Counted from the stretch's first letter, positions 1-7,424 are shown. The stretch is 48,810 nt of DNA from Pedosphaera sp. (GCA_009695275.1 SIBF01000008.1:1-48810); one strand, 5' to 3'. Notes: generated from the letters alone by a model not told the origin. Translations and numbers: made by a program.

Positions 1-93
1 AATCTCCTGCGCCTCCCGCTTCAAGGTCACTCGCCCCACTTCCCACGGCCCACTCAATCCCAAAAGCTGCTGATAAAGTTGCATGTCTTGCAT
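1..93 (-). CDS. ISL3-family transposase, N-terminal fragment cut by the window edge
   Basis: Thirty-one codons read on the minus strand from an ATG at 93 to the window edge. The peptide starts MQDMQLYQQLLGLSGPWEV and continues with VGRVTLKREAQEI. That matches the usual start of ISL3-family (DDE) transposases, a short tyrosine/leucine segment, then GL.SPW.V, then a strand ending in V.L. The rest of the element lies outside the window, so whether it is intact cannot be seen. No terminal inverted repeat could be identified in the 22 bases between this start and the next gene. Too short for the ORF track. The family assignment rests on resemblance of a short stretch. Confidence 0.6.
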   Translation of the reverse strand, partial: MQDMQLYQQLLGLSGPWEVGRVTLKREAQEI

Positions 94-115
94 CCGCTTA
101 ACCTGATTTCACTCA

Positions 116-1045
116 ATGAAAATCCCAACGCTAAAGTTTGAAGAACCAGTTAAGGTGGGACCTCAGATCACTGATTTGAACGGGCGTGCTATGGACCAAA
201 GCGGTTACACACCTAACGGGAAGTCATTCGACCATTATGTCGGAGCGGTGGAGTTCGCCCCCGATATCGGCTCGGTGGGAACAGGTCCAGTCTATTTCAG
301 CGAAGACTTTGAGAACTGGAATCCAGTTCCAGTCTATTGGAGTCTGACCCGGTCCAGTGACTCCAGCAATATCCTGACGCACGCGGTGAGTGTTCTGCGC
401 GCTGTCACCGATGGTGCCTCTCACGCAGGAAAACAGCATTTGTTCTTCCGAACACAAGGAAATCATGAAATTTACTCGGCTACTCTTGCCCTCAATTTGG
501 CACCGATGACCGGGAAGACAAACGTTTGGCTTGAGTTCTGGGCTACAGATACCCCAAGTGTCGAAGGTCCCGGCGGGCGTATGTTTTTTGTTGAACTCAG
601 TGGAGACGGACAAACTTGGTACAACATGCGGTCGATTGACAAAGGCTCGATTGCGAACGTCGGCCCGTACGATTTTTATTCCGTGGACCTGAGTCGAAAC
701 GCGGCTACCGCGGGAATCAATCTCGATTCAGATGTGTATGTCCGCTTTCGTTTCTACAATGGTTTTGATCCTGACGAAGAGCTTTCCTTGGACGATGTGC
801 GGATCGTATCACGCAACTTGTCGGATCAACAGGTGCCGATGAGAATTGAAAAAACGTCAGAGCAAGTATTTGTGTTCAGCTTTCTGACGGTAACGGGTTT
901 CAGCTACCAAGTTGAATTCCGCGACAGCCTCACGTCGGGGCCCAATTGGCAATCATTAGCTGGCGCACCCCACAACTCGAGCAGTGTCGTTGTCACGAAT
1001 TCTTTGGCAGCACGCTTTTATCGTTTGAAGATTTCCAAGCCGTAG
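116..1045 (+). CDS. Exported-type hypothetical protein with a C-terminal FYRL tail, possibly N-truncated
   Basis: A 309-residue protein of unknown function. The middle (about residues 80-235) reads like a beta-sandwich adhesion or carbohydrate-binding module: EDFEN near residue 64, then FFVELSGDGQTWY, then LDSDVYVRFRFYNGFD and SLDDVRI. The last 65 residues form the short beta domain ending in RFYRLKI that often closes exported verrucomicrobial proteins. There is no signal peptide at this start and no clear ribosome binding site. The ATG lies 22 bases from a divergent ISL3 transposase start. I infer that the native N-terminus was probably lost when the insertion element arrived; a cytoplasmic protein is less likely. 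Base composition is visibly more AT-rich than the neighbouring operons. Confidence 0.6.
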   Translation: MKIPTLKFEEPVKVGPQITDLNGRAMDQSGYTPNGKSFDHYVGAVEFAPDIGSVGTGPVYFSEDFENWNPVPVYWSLTRSSDSSNILTHAVSVLRAVTDGASHAGKQHLFFRTQGNHEIYSATLALNLAPMTGKTNVWLEFWATDTPSVEGPGGRMFFVELSGDGQTWYNMRSIDKGSIANVGPYDFYSVDLSRNAATAGINLDSDVYVRFRFYNGFDPDEELSLDDVRIVSRNLSDQQVPMRIEKTSEQVFVFSFLTVTGFSYQVEFRDSLTSGPNWQSLAGAPHNSSSVVVTNSLAARFYRLKISKP

Positions 1046-1109
1046 GTCCAATGTCGAATTCAGCAGTTCGCCTGGATGCGGAAAGAAAGGGGTCTAGCTA
1101 ATGGCACAT

Positions 1110-1232
1110 GAAGCGGCGCGGGCCCCTCTCCCGGTGATGGCCCGCAAGTTGAGAGTCGAGTATCCCGGCGCGGTTTATCATCCGCTTTCGCTGTGAAGCA
1201 CCAGCGCGACAAGCGTGATGAATCGCGGCAAC
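1110..1232 (+). pseudogene. RAYT (REP-associated tyrosine transposase) 5' remnant, copy 1
   Basis: An ATG at 1137 opens MARKLRVEYPGAVYH, the standard N-terminus of Y1/RAYT transposases. It should run straight into VMNRGN. Instead 33 bases, including an in-frame TGA at 1194-1196, separate YH from GTGATGAATCGCGGC, which encodes VMNRG. Nothing resembling the rest of a transposase follows. A second copy at 2632-2752 carries the same structure. This is a dead fragment, not a peptide gene. Confidence 0.55.
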
Positions 1233-1279
1233 CGCCCTGCCTGCTTGCCTCTCCCGCGCGGGGCGTTTAAGATGGTGCG

Positions 1280-1519
1280 GTGAGCAAAACATTGACCATC
1301 AAAGAAGCGCAAGGGCAGTTGTCGCAACTGCTGGAACTGGCCCAGGCCGGTCACGAGGTCATCATCCAGGATCCGCAAAAAGGCAGGGCGCGCCTCGTGC
1401 CTGTGGCCGAGCCTTTGTCAGGGCCGCGGGTGCTCGGCCTGCACGCGGGCTGTTGGACGATGGCGGATGATTTCGACGCGCCGCTGCCGGATTCATTCTG
1501 GCTGGGTACCGAGGCTTGA
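1280..1519 (+). CDS. Phd/YefM-type antitoxin
   Basis: A 79-residue protein with a GTG start (GTG AGC AAA ACA). The N-terminal half, MSKTLTIKEAQGQLSQLLEL followed by AGHEVIIQ, is the Phd/YefM fold that binds its own operator DNA. The divergent C-terminal tail would wrap the toxin. Its TGA overlaps the ATG of the downstream PIN-domain toxin by one base (TGATG), the usual translationally coupled antitoxin-toxin order. By family knowledge it neutralises the toxin and autorepresses the pair. The toxin here appears inactivated, so the antitoxin may be an orphan. Confidence 0.8.
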   Translation: MSKTLTIKEAQGQLSQLLELAQAGHEVIIQDPQKGRARLVPVAEPLSGPRVLGLHAGCWTMADDFDAPLPDSFWLGTEA

Positions 1520-1905
1520 TGAACCTGATGCTGGACACCCACGCGTTCATCTGGCTGGACGACGAACGACAAAAACTTTCTCCCGCCGCCGCCCTGGCCT
1601 GCTCCGACAGCGCGAACGCGATGTGGTTGAGCGCGGTTTCGCTTTGGGAAATCCAGATCAAGATGCAACTCGGCAAATTGACTTTGCGCGGTTCCCTGGC
1701 GGACATTCTTCGCGAGCAGGCCAAGGTCAACGGGCTGCAAATCCTTTCCTTGCACCCCGCGCACGTGCTGGAATTGTCCGGCCTTCCGTTTCATCACCAC
1801 GATCCATTCGACCGAATGTAGATTGCCCAGGCCAGGCATGAAGGTTGGGAAATCGTCAGCAAGGATTCCGAGTTCAAAGCGTATCCGGTGCGGGTAATTT
1901 GGTGA
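1519..1905 (+). pseudogene. VapC-like PIN-domain toxin interrupted by an in-frame amber codon
   Basis: The ATG at 1519 overlaps the antitoxin stop. The PIN ribonuclease domain begins LDTHAFIWLDDE (first catalytic Asp), continues with AVSLWEIQIK (conserved Glu) and reaches the conserved DPFDRM block. There the expected leucine codon is TAG (1819-1821). In the same frame 27 more codons follow: IAQARHEGWEIVSKD, then FKAYPVRVIW, then TGA at 1903. That is exactly the normal C-terminus of this PIN subfamily. One TTG to TAG change explains the break. The stop removes the region carrying the last acidic residue, so the product is probably inactive unless the codon is read through or the base is miscalled. 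Confidence 0.75.
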
Positions 1906-2126
1906 ACGGTACGCAAAATTGCATTCCTGCGGGTGATCGAAAAGTAAAGAGGCCGGTGCTTAAAGGATTTTTGAGATTGGGGTTTCAACGGCGAATGGTG
2001 CATCGGCGGGTGATTTTCTCACGGGTTGAGCAGGTTGACGCGAACGTCTTCAGAAATCTGATTGGGATTCGCTGGCTGGCCCTGGGAATTCCTTGGCAAT
2101 CTGGTGCGGAACGATAGGTTTCAGAA

Positions 2127-2543
2127 ATGGGAAAGGTAGTCGTCAGAATCAAGGCAGCCAATTGGTCAGACATCGAGTTGCTGGCGCTCGGTCAAACGAC
2201 CCGGCCGCCCCGTTTCGTCGAGGCTGAGGCATTGGTGGATACGGGTGCGACGGGCCTGTATCTCAAATCGTCGGTCATCGGCCAGCTCGGCTTGCGTCAG
2301 ATCGGAGAGCGGACGGCGTTGACCATGTCGAACCGCCGGGAGACGCGCCGCCTCTTCGCGCCGGTGGAACTGGAGATTCAGGGCCGCAACACGCAATATC
2401 AGGTGACGGAACTCCCGGATGATTTGCCGAACATCGTCGGGCAAATCCCGCTGGAGAGCATGGATTGGGTGATCGACATGACCGGGCGAAAGCTCATCGG
2501 GAACCCCGAACACGGCGGAGAATTGTTGCACGAAGAATTTTAG
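2127..2543 (+). CDS. Retropepsin-like aspartic protease domain protein (clan AA)
   Basis: A 138-residue protein with the hallmark ALVDTGATGLYL, the single DTGA catalytic motif of retroviral-type aspartic proteases. About 70 residues later come the hydrophobic strand and loop NIVGQIPLESMDWVIDM. As in retropepsins only one catalytic Asp is present, so a homodimer is expected. The protein has no signal peptide or membrane segment. Such short proteins are common as uncharacterised genes in cyanobacteria and verrucomicrobia, and the substrate is unknown. It stands alone between two transposase remnants, with about 220 bases before it in which I see nothing else. Confidence 0.7.
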   Translation: MGKVVVRIKAANWSDIELLALGQTTRPPRFVEAEALVDTGATGLYLKSSVIGQLGLRQIGERTALTMSNRRETRRLFAPVELEIQGRNTQYQVTELPDDLPNIVGQIPLESMDWVIDMTGRKLIGNPEHGGELLHEEF

Positions 2544-2631
2544 TAACACCCATGAACGGGAATCGTGGTGTGATACTCAATCGACGGACGGAAAAGTTTA
2601 TCCTTTGAAGGGGTTCTTGATATTGATACAG

Positions 2632-2752
2632 GAAGCGGCGCAGGCCACTCGCCCGGCATGGCCCGCAAGTTGGGAGTCGAGTATCCCGGCGCGATCTACC
2701 ATCCGCTTGTGCTGTGAAGCTCCCGCGCGCTAAACGTCATGAACTGCGAAAG
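2632..2752 (+). pseudogene. RAYT 5' remnant, copy 2
   Basis: An ATG at 2658 opens MARKLGVEYPGAIYH, then the same 33-base interruption as copy 1 with TGA at 2715-2717, then GTCATGAAC where VMN of the transposase would resume. Similarity with copy 1 starts about 26 bases before the ATG (GAAGCGGCGC) and covers roughly 120 bases at about 80 percent identity by eye. This is the only feature I can support in the gap 2544-2901. Confidence 0.55.
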
Positions 2753-2901
2753 CTTTCGCCGGTGGGCCGGAGTCACCAGTATTTCGGACGTCAGTTGAAC
2801 TGGTGCCCTCCTTTTGGGTGCGCCGTCGAGTCACAGGCCGCCGTGCGGGCGAACCACTGAAATTCTCTGGAAAAAATCGTCGCACCGCGTATTCTGACGG
2901 C

Positions 2902-3120
2902 ATGAAGACCGTCCTCGATTTCCTGCGGCACTGGGCGGAAGGCCAACCTTTCCGGCCCTTCACTCTCCGGCTGGAAGATGGCCGGGGCATCCTGGTCACG
3001 CGCCCCTCGCACATTGCCTGTTCAGACGACGGTGAAACGATCGCGGTCTTCCTGCCCGACGACACGTTGGAGATTATTGCCCAGAAAAGCGTCACCTCGC
3101 TGCAAGAGCCCCGGGTTTGA
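2902..3120 (+). CDS. Small conserved hypothetical protein
   Basis: A 72-residue protein. I prefer the ATG at 2902 (MKTVLDFLRHWAEGQPFRPF) over the ORF-track start, because the extra N-terminal 33 residues are not protein-like. The pattern QPFRPFTLRLEDGRGILV, then PSHIA, then IAVFLPDDTLEIIAQ resembles a widespread family of about 70-residue proteins in Planctomycetes and Verrucomicrobia, with RPF.I.L.DGR followed by HPEF and a closing EIID..L.TSL. Its function is unknown. There is no signal peptide or transmembrane segment. It converges on the broken mazF region. Confidence 0.6.
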   Translation: MKTVLDFLRHWAEGQPFRPFTLRLEDGRGILVTRPSHIACSDDGETIAVFLPDDTLEIIAQKSVTSLQEPRV

Positions 3121-3131
3121 CGATAAGCTGG

Positions 3132-3450
3132 TCAGCGCGTTGCCGGCGACATCCATATTCTCCGGCGCAAGCCGCCCAGACGGCTCACAAAGCGTAGTTC
3201 ATGGACGGAGCGGACCTGAAAGGCGCCGGCGGTGGAGGTGTTCGACAACCCGTTCTCATGGGACGGCTCCAACCGCATCATCCAAGGTGGCCTGTGTTTA
3301 GGGGTCTTTCCAGTCGCTAACGGGGACGATGACTCTGAGCGCGAGAATGCCGACATCATCGTCGTTCACGATCACGGCCGGGCGCGTTTTCTGCATTTCC
3401 GCGCCGAGGGTCGGCGAGAGATTGAGGAGCCAGATTTCACCGCGCTGCAT
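3132..3450 (-). pseudogene. MazF/PemK-type toxin, frameshifted
   Basis: On the minus strand from ATG 3450 the reading is MQRGEIWLLNLSPTLGAE, then QKTRPAVIVNDD, then RVIVPVSDWKDP and a stop. This is the first half of a MazF mRNA interferase. The second half is in the next frame: KHRPPWMMRLEP, then ENGLSNTSTAGAFQVRSV, then LRFVSRLGGL. Removing one C from a CCCC run (plus strand 3301-3304) joins them. A further shift near GGCGGCTTGCG would restore the usual ending LAPENMDVAGNALTSL. The toxin is therefore broken at two places, or the sequence has two base errors. Confidence 0.65.
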
Positions 3451-3790
3451 GGAAGTCCTCGCAATCCAGGGCGGTGAAGGCGGTCAGGTCGGGAACATAG
3501 CTGAGAGTCGACCGACACGCGGTCAAACAAGCCCGGCCGGTAGAGGGAAGGCATCGCGTAAAGCTTGAGTAGAACCAGCCCTTCAGGCGTCGCGGTCGAA
3601 ACGTCCAGTTCCGCGAAACGGTGGGTGGTCCCAAAACCTTGCTGCACCTCGGGCAAAGGAATGGCGAATTTCTGAAAGAGAGTGTTCGCGTCCAGGTTCC
3701 TGAAGACCGTGCGGAGGAGGCGAAGGCGTTGATCGCCTCGAAGGATGGCGGCACGACCGAGGGCGCTTGAACAAAAATTGTCCAACTGTT
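3437..3790 (-). pseudogene. Degenerate coding remnants upstream of mazF (antitoxin tail and an unknown protein tail)
   Basis: Just upstream of mazF one minus-strand frame ends PDLTAFTALDCEDFHAAR, with its stop overlapping the mazF start as an antitoxin would. No antitoxin N-terminus precedes it. Instead, from about 3780 to 3520 another frame reads protein-like sequence: RLRLLRTVFRNLDANTLFQK, then TTHRFAELDVSTATPEGLVL and LKLYAMPSLYR. This resembles the C-terminal part of nucleotidyltransferase-like or DUF proteins associated with toxin loci, a weak memory-based resemblance. Frame changes make both pieces non-functional as read. The stretch 3121-3863 contains no intact gene that I can support. 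Confidence 0.35.
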
Positions 3791-3863
3791 GCACTGCAGG
3801 CAGCTCATGTTTCTTGCGGCTGTTTCTTGATTGGGCCTTCGCTCTCTGGCTGAATCTCGCCTG

Positions 3864-5246
3864 ATGAATCGCAATGCTTCTTCCCTGCTTGCCCGGCTTC
3901 AGCGGCGGCTCGCTTCCGGTGAACTTCGTTTCGACCTTCCCACTCGCGAGGCTCATTCCGGTGACAAATGGTTCGCTGCCCATCTGCCTGACGCAGTCGC
4001 TCTGCCGCGAAGTGTCCAAGCCGTTTCGACGGTTTTGCGTTTCGCCTTCGAACACCGGCTGCCCGTAACGGCGCGCGGAGCGGGATACGGATATGTCGGA
4101 GGCTGTGTCCCTTCCCGGGGTGGTATTGCTCTGTCTTTGGCCAGGATGAATCGCATCAAGGAAATCAATGAGGGAGACTTCGTGGCGGTGGTTCAACCGG
4201 GGGTGATCACAGCGACTCTGCAAGACGCGGTCGAGAAGCTTGGGCTTTACTATCCGCCTGATCCGGCCAGCCGCGCGGATTGCAGTCTCGGCGGAAACAT
4301 CGCCACCAACGCGGGCGGACCCCGGTGCCTCAAATACGGAGTGACCAGGGATTACGTCCTCGGCCTCGAAGTCGTCCTGGCGGACGGAACCGCAGTCCGT
4401 CTCGGAGGTCGAACTCACAAGAACAAGACCGGCTTTGATCTGCACCGGTTGTTTGTAGGATCCGAAGGAATGCTCGGTGTGGTGACGGAAGCGATCCTTA
4501 AGCTGATTCCCCTGCCGCCTTACCGGGCGTGTCTGGGAGTGGGCTTCGATTCAATGAGCGCCGCGACCCGCGCGATTCGCGAAATCTTTGCGTCGGGTTT
4601 TCTGCCCAGCGCTCTGGAGCTAGCGGATGAATTCACCATGGCGGCGGCCTACAATCGCACCGGCAGCCCAATGCTGGCCGGCTGCAGGGCGCACATGATC
4701 GTGGAGCTCGATGGACAGGAGCGCTCCGTGCGCGCTGAGATTGCACAATTGGAAAAAGTCATCCGCAGCGTGCAGCCCACTGCCGTTCGGCGCGGTCTTG
4801 GAAGCGAAGCGTGCGAGAAGTTCTGGCAGCTCCGTCGCGAATTTTCCCATGCCCTGCGCGACACCGGACTAACCAAGCTCAACGAGGACATCGTAGTTCC
4901 GCGAGGGCGCCTGGAGGAACTGTTCAAGTTTACGGCACGTTTGCAGCGCAAGCACCGCCTTCCATTGGCATGCTTTGGTCACGCGGGTGACGGCAACATC
5001 CATGTCAACGTAATGGTGGATCGCGAGAAGCCCGGTGAGGTTGCCCGGCAGGATCAAGTGCTTGATGAACTTTTCCGCGGTGTGATCGCGATGGATGGTG
5101 CCATCACTGGCGAGCACGGCATCGGTCTGGCCAAGAAGCCGTGGTGGCCACTGGCTGCCGCTGTCGAATGCCAGACGTTGCACCAGATGGTGAAAAAGGC
5201 ACTCGATCCGCGGGGCATCTTGAATCCAGGAAAATTTCTCGGATAG
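3864..5246 (+). CDS. glcD: Glycolate/D-lactate oxidase-type FAD-binding protein (GlcD family)
   Basis: A 460-residue FAD-linked oxidase of the vanillyl-alcohol-oxidase fold, oxidising 2-hydroxy acids such as glycolate or D-lactate. The N-terminal PCMH FAD domain shows VTARGAGYGYVGGCVP, then SLGGNIATNAGGPRCLKYG and FVGSEGMLGVVTEAIL. The C-terminal FAD-oxidase domain contains the metal and substrate motif CFGHAGDGNIHVNVMVD, then GEHGIGLAK, and ends LDPRGILNPGKFL, all canonical. I start at ATG 3864 (MNRNASSLLARLQRRL), because the longer ORF-track start lacks support. There are no glcE or glcF partners next to it, so it may act as a single-subunit dehydrogenase. The gene is isolated between toxin modules. 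Confidence 0.88.
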   Translation: MNRNASSLLARLQRRLASGELRFDLPTREAHSGDKWFAAHLPDAVALPRSVQAVSTVLRFAFEHRLPVTARGAGYGYVGGCVPSRGGIALSLARMNRIKEINEGDFVAVVQPGVITATLQDAVEKLGLYYPPDPASRADCSLGGNIATNAGGPRCLKYGVTRDYVLGLEVVLADGTAVRLGGRTHKNKTGFDLHRLFVGSEGMLGVVTEAILKLIPLPPYRACLGVGFDSMSAATRAIREIFASGFLPSALELADEFTMAAAYNRTGSPMLAGCRAHMIVELDGQERSVRAEIAQLEKVIRSVQPTAVRRGLGSEACEKFWQLRREFSHALRDTGLTKLNEDIVVPRGRLEELFKFTARLQRKHRLPLACFGHAGDGNIHVNVMVDREKPGEVARQDQVLDELFRGVIAMDGAITGEHGIGLAKKPWWPLAAAVECQTLHQMVKKALDPRGILNPGKFLG

Positions 5247-5275
5247 CCGTCGCGAGGAGCGAAACAGCCTGTCGC

Positions 5276-5372
5276 CTAAAATGTTTCAAGAACCGCACAT
5301 CGATCTTGTAGAAGAGCCTTACGTCCGTGATTCCGTATCGAAGCATGCCGATACGCTCGATGCCTGGGCCGA
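5276..5372 (-). repeat. Diverged duplicate of the pheS 3' end (possible attachment-site footprint)
   Basis: On the minus strand this reads GIERIGMLRYGITDVRLFYK, then IDVRFLKHF. The end of the intact pheS at 5873 reads GIERIAMLRYGITDIRLFYE, then NDVRFLKQF. Over 29 aligned codons I count about 14 identical codons, 10 synonymous differences and 5 amino acid changes. One base appears lost just before the ancestral TAG (5276-5278). Divergence that is mostly synonymous implies this fragment was part of a working pheS in some lineage. With hicA-hicB lying exactly between the two copies, an integration event at the pheS 3' end is the simplest reading. Confidence 0.75.
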
Positions 5373-5582
5373 TCAAGCGTAGGCAAGACGCCCTTTGGGT
5401 TCCGGGATTGAACGGCCAAGCAGCTTGGCGGTGGCGATCCAATCCTTGATGACAAAGTCCACGTTCTTCAATGCGGCTTGTTTCGTTGCGCCGTCGACCA
5501 TGCAGCCAGGCAGTTCCGGCGCTTCGGCGATGAACACCTTGTCTTCCGCGCTCCAGTAGATGATGACTTCGTATTTGGTCAT
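5373..5582 (-). CDS. hicB: HicB-family antitoxin
   Basis: A 69-residue protein, MTKYEVIIYWSAEDKVFIAE, then APELPGCMVDGATKQAALKN. This is the partial RNase-H-like fold of short HicB antitoxins with the conserved PELPGC turn. By family knowledge it binds and inhibits HicA and may autorepress the operon. No separate DNA-binding C-terminal domain is present. Its ATG overlaps the hicA stop by four bases on the same strand, and its own stop falls at the start of the duplicated pheS fragment. Confidence 0.85.
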   Translation of the reverse strand: MTKYEVIIYWSAEDKVFIAEAPELPGCMVDGATKQAALKNVDFVIKDWIATAKLLGRSIPEPKGRLAYA

Positions 5583-5818
5583 AGCTCCGTTTCCGCCAGC
5601 TTATACTTCAAAATCATTTTGCGCACCTGTCTTACCTGATACGGCTTTGCACTCGAACCTCGTGGCTGGACATTCAGAATTTCTTCTATGCCTTGCGCAA
5701 AGAAGATATGGTGACTCCCACGCACACGCATTTGAAAACCGAGCTTTTGCAGCAGCACACATAACGCATCGAACGGGATGTTCGCATCGGCGGTGCCGAG
5801 GAGAATTCTCTCCAGCAA
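5579..5818 (-). CDS. hicA: HicA-family mRNA interferase toxin
   Basis: A 79-residue reading frame containing DANIPFDALCVLLQKLGF, then VRGSHHIF with the HicA active-site histidine, then ILNVQPRGSSAKPYQVRQVR. This is the double-stranded RNA-binding-like HicA fold that cleaves mRNA. The start is uncertain. The track start is a TTG codon, while the same frame runs upstream as SVSRSRPKTSKHAKLLERIL to about 5860 without a standard start codon. A GGAGGGG lies just before an ATC there. hicA precedes hicB in the usual order. The module lies between the two copies of the pheS end. Confidence 0.8.
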   Translation of the reverse strand: MLERILLGTADANIPFDALCVLLQKLGFQMRVRGSHHIFFAQGIEEILNVQPRGSSAKPYQVRQVRKMILKYKLAETEL

Positions 5819-5872
5819 CTTGGCGTGTTTGCTCGTTTTGGGACGGCTTCTGGAAACACTGATCCCCTCCGT

Positions 5873-6901
5873 TTAGAACTGCTTCAAAAACCGCACATCG
5901 TTTTCGTAGAACAACCGGATGTCCGTGATGCCATAACGAAGCATGGCGATGCGTTCGATGCCGAAACCGAACGCCCAACCGGTCCAGACTTCAGGATCGT
6001 AGCCGACATTCTCGAAGACTTGCGGATGAACCATCCCGCAGCCGGCGATCTCCAGCCAGTCCTTGCCCAGCTTCTTTACGAGCGCGTTGGTGAAATCAAT
6101 CTCCATGCTCGGCTCGGTGTAACTGAAATAATGCGGCCGGAAACGGAGTTTGACGTCACTCCCGAGCAAATCCTTGAACACCGCTTCGACCGTGCCCTTG
6201 AGATCGCCAACCGTAACACCTTTGTCCACGTAAAGGCCCTCGATCTGGTGGAAGGTCGGATTGTGGGTGGCGTCAGCATTGTCGCGGCGATACACGCGGC
6301 CAGGGACGATGATGCGGATCGGTGGCGGCTGCGACTTCATCACCCGGATTTGGACACTGGAAGTGTGAGTTCGGAGCAGCGGCAATTTGGAGTTTGAAGT
6401 TTCGGATTTGGAATTATTGGCAACGTAGAAAGTGTCCTGGAGGTCGCGGGCCGGGTGGTCAGCCGGAGTGTTAAGCCCGTCAAAGCAGTGATACTCGTCC
6501 TCGATCTCAGGCCCATCGGCGACGACAAAGCCGAGCTTGCGGAAAGCCTTCACAATGTCGTCGGTGACTTGTGTGAGCGGGTGCAACCGCCCGACAGCGC
6601 GCCGGCGTCCTGGCAGCGTCCAGTCTGTCGGCTCTTTCGGTTGTGCTGCTTTCAGCTCGAGCTCATCTCTGCGAGCTGACAGTGCAGCTTCGAGTTCGAT
6701 CTTGGCGACGTTGATGAGTTTGCCGGCGGCAGGCCGTTCTTCCTTGGGCAGAGTGCCGAGCTGTCTCATCAGTCCGGTGAACTTGCCTTGAGGCCCGATC
6801 CATGCCCCCTTGGATTGTTCCAAGGAAGGAAGGTCAGCTGCAGCTTTGAGATCCTCGAGCGCGGACTGCTTGAGCGGTTCGATGTCGTTTAAGAAGGACA
6901 T
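5873..6901 (-). CDS. pheS: Phenylalanine-tRNA ligase alpha subunit
   Basis: Catalytic alpha subunit of the cytoplasmic alpha2-beta2 enzyme that charges tRNA-Phe. The N-terminal coiled-coil arm includes KGAWIGPQGKFTGLMRQLG. Class II synthetase motifs follow: HPLTQVTDDI, GPEIEDEYHCFDGLN, RTHTSSVQIRVM, motif 2 VPGRVYRRDNADATHNPTFH, and motif 3 GFGIERIAMLRYGITDIRLF. ATG 6901 gives 342 residues; GTG 6925 is the alternative start. Near residue 178 a short insertion, NSKSETSNSKLP, sits in the loop before RTHTS and is encoded by a period-7 repeat. pheT does not follow; hicA-hicB does. Confidence 0.93.
   Translation of the reverse strand: MSFLNDIEPLKQSALEDLKAAADLPSLEQSKGAWIGPQGKFTGLMRQLGTLPKEERPAAGKLINVAKIELEAALSARRDELELKAAQPKEPTDWTLPGRRRAVGRLHPLTQVTDDIVKAFRKLGFVVADGPEIEDEYHCFDGLNTPADHPARDLQDTFYVANNSKSETSNSKLPLLRTHTSSVQIRVMKSQPPPIRIIVPGRVYRRDNADATHNPTFHQIEGLYVDKGVTVGDLKGTVEAVFKDLLGSDVKLRFRPHYFSYTEPSMEIDFTNALVKKLGKDWLEIAGCGMVHPQVFENVGYDPEVWTGWAFGFGIERIAMLRYGITDIRLFYENDVRFLKQF
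6384..6418. repeat. Period-7 AT-rich repeat tract inside pheS
   Basis: The tract reads AATTTGG AGTTTGA AGTTTCG GATTTGG AATTATT, imperfect heptamers of the form RRTTTSG. It encodes the extra NSKSETSNSKL loop of PheS. A related tract lies at 18132-18164 at the end of another gene. Confidence 0.6.
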
Positions 6902-6942
6902 GATGTCCGAAATTGATAGCGCCACCGGCTGGCAGGAACATC

Positions 6943-6981
6943 AAAAAAAGAAAACGGGCGGCCCTTTCAAGACCGCCCGCA
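6943..6981 (-). terminator. Rho-independent terminator between rplT and pheS
   Basis: On the minus strand GCGGGCGGTC, a seven-base loop and GGCCGCCCGT are followed by TTTTCTTTTTTT. The strong GC stem plus U-tract lies 27 bases after the rplT stop and 41 bases before the pheS ATG. It can end the rpmI-rplT transcript. Since pheS continues in the same direction, it could also act as an attenuator for pheS. Confidence 0.75.
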
Positions 6982-7007
6982 ACAAATTCCACTGCCAGAA
7001 AGACTGG

Positions 7008-7382
7008 TCAGACCTTGGAAGCCGACTTGGTCTTGAGCGCAGCCTGGGCGATCTTGATCAGCTCGGCGAAAGCATTGGCGTCCTGGGCGGCGAGGTCGGC
7101 GATCGACTTGCGATCCAGCGCCACCTTGGCGGCCTTGAGCCCTTCAATGAACCGGCTGTAGGTGATGCCCGCGGCACGGGCGGCAGCGTTGATGCGAATC
7201 TGCCAGAGCGCCCGGTAGTTGCGCTTCTTGGTCTTGCGATCGCGGAAGGCGTACTGCCGGCCATGGTCGAGCGCATCGGCGGCGTAGCGGTAAAGTTTGC
7301 TTCGGCGCATCCGGAAGCCTTTGGCGGCTTTGATTGTCCGGATGCGGCGTTTGCGGGAGGCGGGTGCGTTTGTTACTCGCAT
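7008..7382 (-). CDS. rplT: 50S ribosomal protein L20
   Basis: A 124-residue basic protein with the L20 signature: [20 protein letters not shown], then [20 protein letters not shown], then [20 protein letters not shown] and [14 protein letters not shown]. It binds 23S rRNA early in large-subunit assembly. It lies 42 bases downstream of rpmI on the same strand, the usual L35-L20 order. A strong terminator follows, then pheS. infC, the common first gene of this operon, is not in front of rpmI. Confidence 0.97.
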   Translation of the reverse strand: MRVTNAPASRKRRIRTIKAAKGFRMRRSKLYRYAADALDHGRQYAFRDRKTKKRNYRALWQIRINAAARAAGITYSRFIEGLKAAKVALDRKSIADLAAQDANAFAELIKIAQAALKTKSASKV

Positions 7383-7424
7383 AAAATCTTGTGACTGAAA
7401 TCTTGGGTCCGGGGTTTCTGAAGA

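Noticed and set aside
3372-4445. 357-residue minus-strand ORF
   Set aside because: It lies mostly antisense to glcD, whose sequence is canonical. Only its C-terminal part (about 3520-3790) looks protein-like, and that is described as a remnant.
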